A stretch of 64,000 nt of DNA, taken from assembly GCF_008932245.1 (NCBI RefSeq), contig NZ_CP034909.1, positions 3,420,001 to 3,484,000 on the forward strand. The letters are read 5' to 3'. Origin of the DNA: Sinorhizobium alkalisoli. GTDB taxonomy: Bacteria; Pseudomonadota; Alphaproteobacteria; Rhizobiales; Rhizobiaceae. Positions within the stretch are counted from its first letter, which is position 1; the number at the start of each line of letters is the position of its first letter. The notes under the pieces were generated by a model. The model saw nothing but the letters and a program-made list of their open reading frames with translations. It was not told the origin of the DNA and ran no database searches. A program made the position numbers and the translations under genes. Shown piece by piece: positions 63,280 through 64,000 of the stretch.

Positions 63280-64000
63280 GCCGGTGGCCCCCCGTCCAAC
63301 TGGTTCCGATTGCGGCCGAGCAGGGCGGCGCCGATCAGGCCCGGCTCCACCCGGCATTCGCCCCGCACCACCAGCGGCCGATCGAACCGGCGCAGGATCC
63401 GGCCGCGCACCGCCCGGTCGATCTCGCCGATCAGTGCCTCGGAATTCGAAAGGCCGCCGCCGACGGGGACGATCGTCGCGCCGGTGATGTTGATCACCAG
63501 GGCCAATGGCGAACTGACGAGATCGACATAGACGCCGATCGTGCCGTTCGCTTCGCCGTCGCCTTGCTGCCAGGCTTCAATGACCTCGTGGCTGGCCAAT
63601 TGCCTGCCATGGAGGGCCGCATGCAGCCTTTCCAGTCCGCGCGCGCCCCCGATGGTGTCGATGCAGCCGCGCTGGCCGCAGCCGCAATCGAAGGCCGGTA
63701 TTGCGACGGGCGGGTTGCCGGCTTCGCGGGCGGCAACCGGCCCATGGCCCCATTCGCCGGCAAAGCCGCCATCGGCATTGATCAGTCTACCGTCGACCAC
63801 CAGCCCGCCGCCGACACCGGTCCCGAGGATTGCGCCGAAGACGATGCGGTGGCCGCGTCCGGCACCGAGGCCGGCTTCGGCAAGCGCAAAGCAATCGGCG
63901 TCATTGGCGATCACCACGGGCAGATGCAGCGCCGCCTCGAGTTCAGCCGCAAGCGCACGCCCGTCGATGCAGGGGATGTTGGCGCATTTGATCCGTTGCG
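63276..64000 (-). CDS. ROK-family sugar kinase (N-terminus outside the window)
   Basis: The C-terminal 240 or so residues of a ROK kinase are seen: ALHLPVVIANDADCFALAEA, the ATP-site GAILGTGVGGGLVVDGRL, the GEWGHGP substrate loop and the ROK zinc motif CGCGQRGCIDT. The frame is open to the window edge on the right, so the start is not visible. It probably phosphorylates GlcNAc or a related hexosamine. It overlaps cutC by four bases. Confidence 0.92.
   Translation of the reverse strand, partial: QRIKCANIPCIDGRALAAELEAALHLPVVIANDADCFALAEAGLGAGRGHRIVFGAILGTGVGGGLVVDGRLINADGGFAGEWGHGPVAAREAGNPPVAIPAFDCGCGQRGCIDTIGGARGLERLHAALHGRQLASHEVIEAWQQGDGEANGTIGVYVDLVSSPLALVINITGATIVPVGGGLSNSEALIGEIDRAVRGRILRRFDRPLVVRGECRVEPGLIGAALLGRNRNQLDGGPPA

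Overview
The window looks like chromosomal DNA of an alphaproteobacterium of the Rhizobiaceae, most probably Sinorhizobium/Ensifer close to S. meliloti or S. medicae. The reasons are the GC-rich coding style, the many copies of a rhizobial palindromic intergenic element, TTAA-N7-TTAR CtrA-type boxes before the pilus genes, an efflux operon matching SmeAB-SmeR, and a small-RNA candidate between polA and a marR gene, which is where the rhizobial alpha-r7 (Smr7C) RNA sits. The species is inferred from remembered gene order, not from a search.

Layout. 1-1770: end of an rRNA operon (3' part of 23S, 5S, initiator tRNA-Met) with a terminator and a truncated copy of the tRNA head. 2.2-8.9 kb: a small DUF4212 subunit, a sodium:solute symporter, a cNMP/CBS/DUF294 nucleotidyltransferase-like regulator, a membrane protein of unknown function, and a membrane sensor fused to a DnaQ-type 3'-5' exonuclease. 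8.9-10.2 kb: a decay zone holding wrecks of a patatin gene and a P1B-type ATPase gene. 10.2-16.4 kb: a nucleoside import and salvage operon (ABC ATPase, two permeases, cdd, purine nucleoside phosphorylase, deoA), then convergent genes for a retropepsin-like protease and upp. 18-23.5 kb: RND efflux pump and its TetR regulator. 23.5-28.7 kb: response regulator, a very large CheB-CheR-PAS-HWE histidine kinase, and a divergent CheB-like gene broken by one in-frame TGA. 28.7-36.8 kb: polA, the sRNA candidate, marR, an M20 peptidase, a UPF0104-type membrane protein and pepA. 37-49.2 kb: Tad/Flp pilus genes (tadD, tadC, tadB, cpaF-E-D-C-B-A, pilA, a small secretin-domain protein and two TadE-like pseudopilins). 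49.4-51.6 kb: deoB and add. 51.7-64 kb: a divergent amino-sugar / cell-wall sugar regulon: murQ, ABC importer and oxidoreductase on one side; kinase, GntR regulator, NagB-II-type SIS protein and nagA on the other; then cutC and a ROK kinase that runs off the end.

Two themes link the genes. Nucleoside catabolism is spread over three loci here (cdd/PNP/deoA, upp, deoB/add) and together covers uptake, deamination, phosphorolysis and pentose phosphate conversion. The amino-sugar block covers uptake, phosphorylation, ether removal (MurQ), deacetylation (NagA) and deamination (NagB-II), with two near-identical candidate operators, one before each divergent transcript. The intergenic DNA is also informative: several mosaic palindromic repeats, a second repeat family that starts exactly at the TAG stop of two genes, and a pair of 38-nt inverted repeats.
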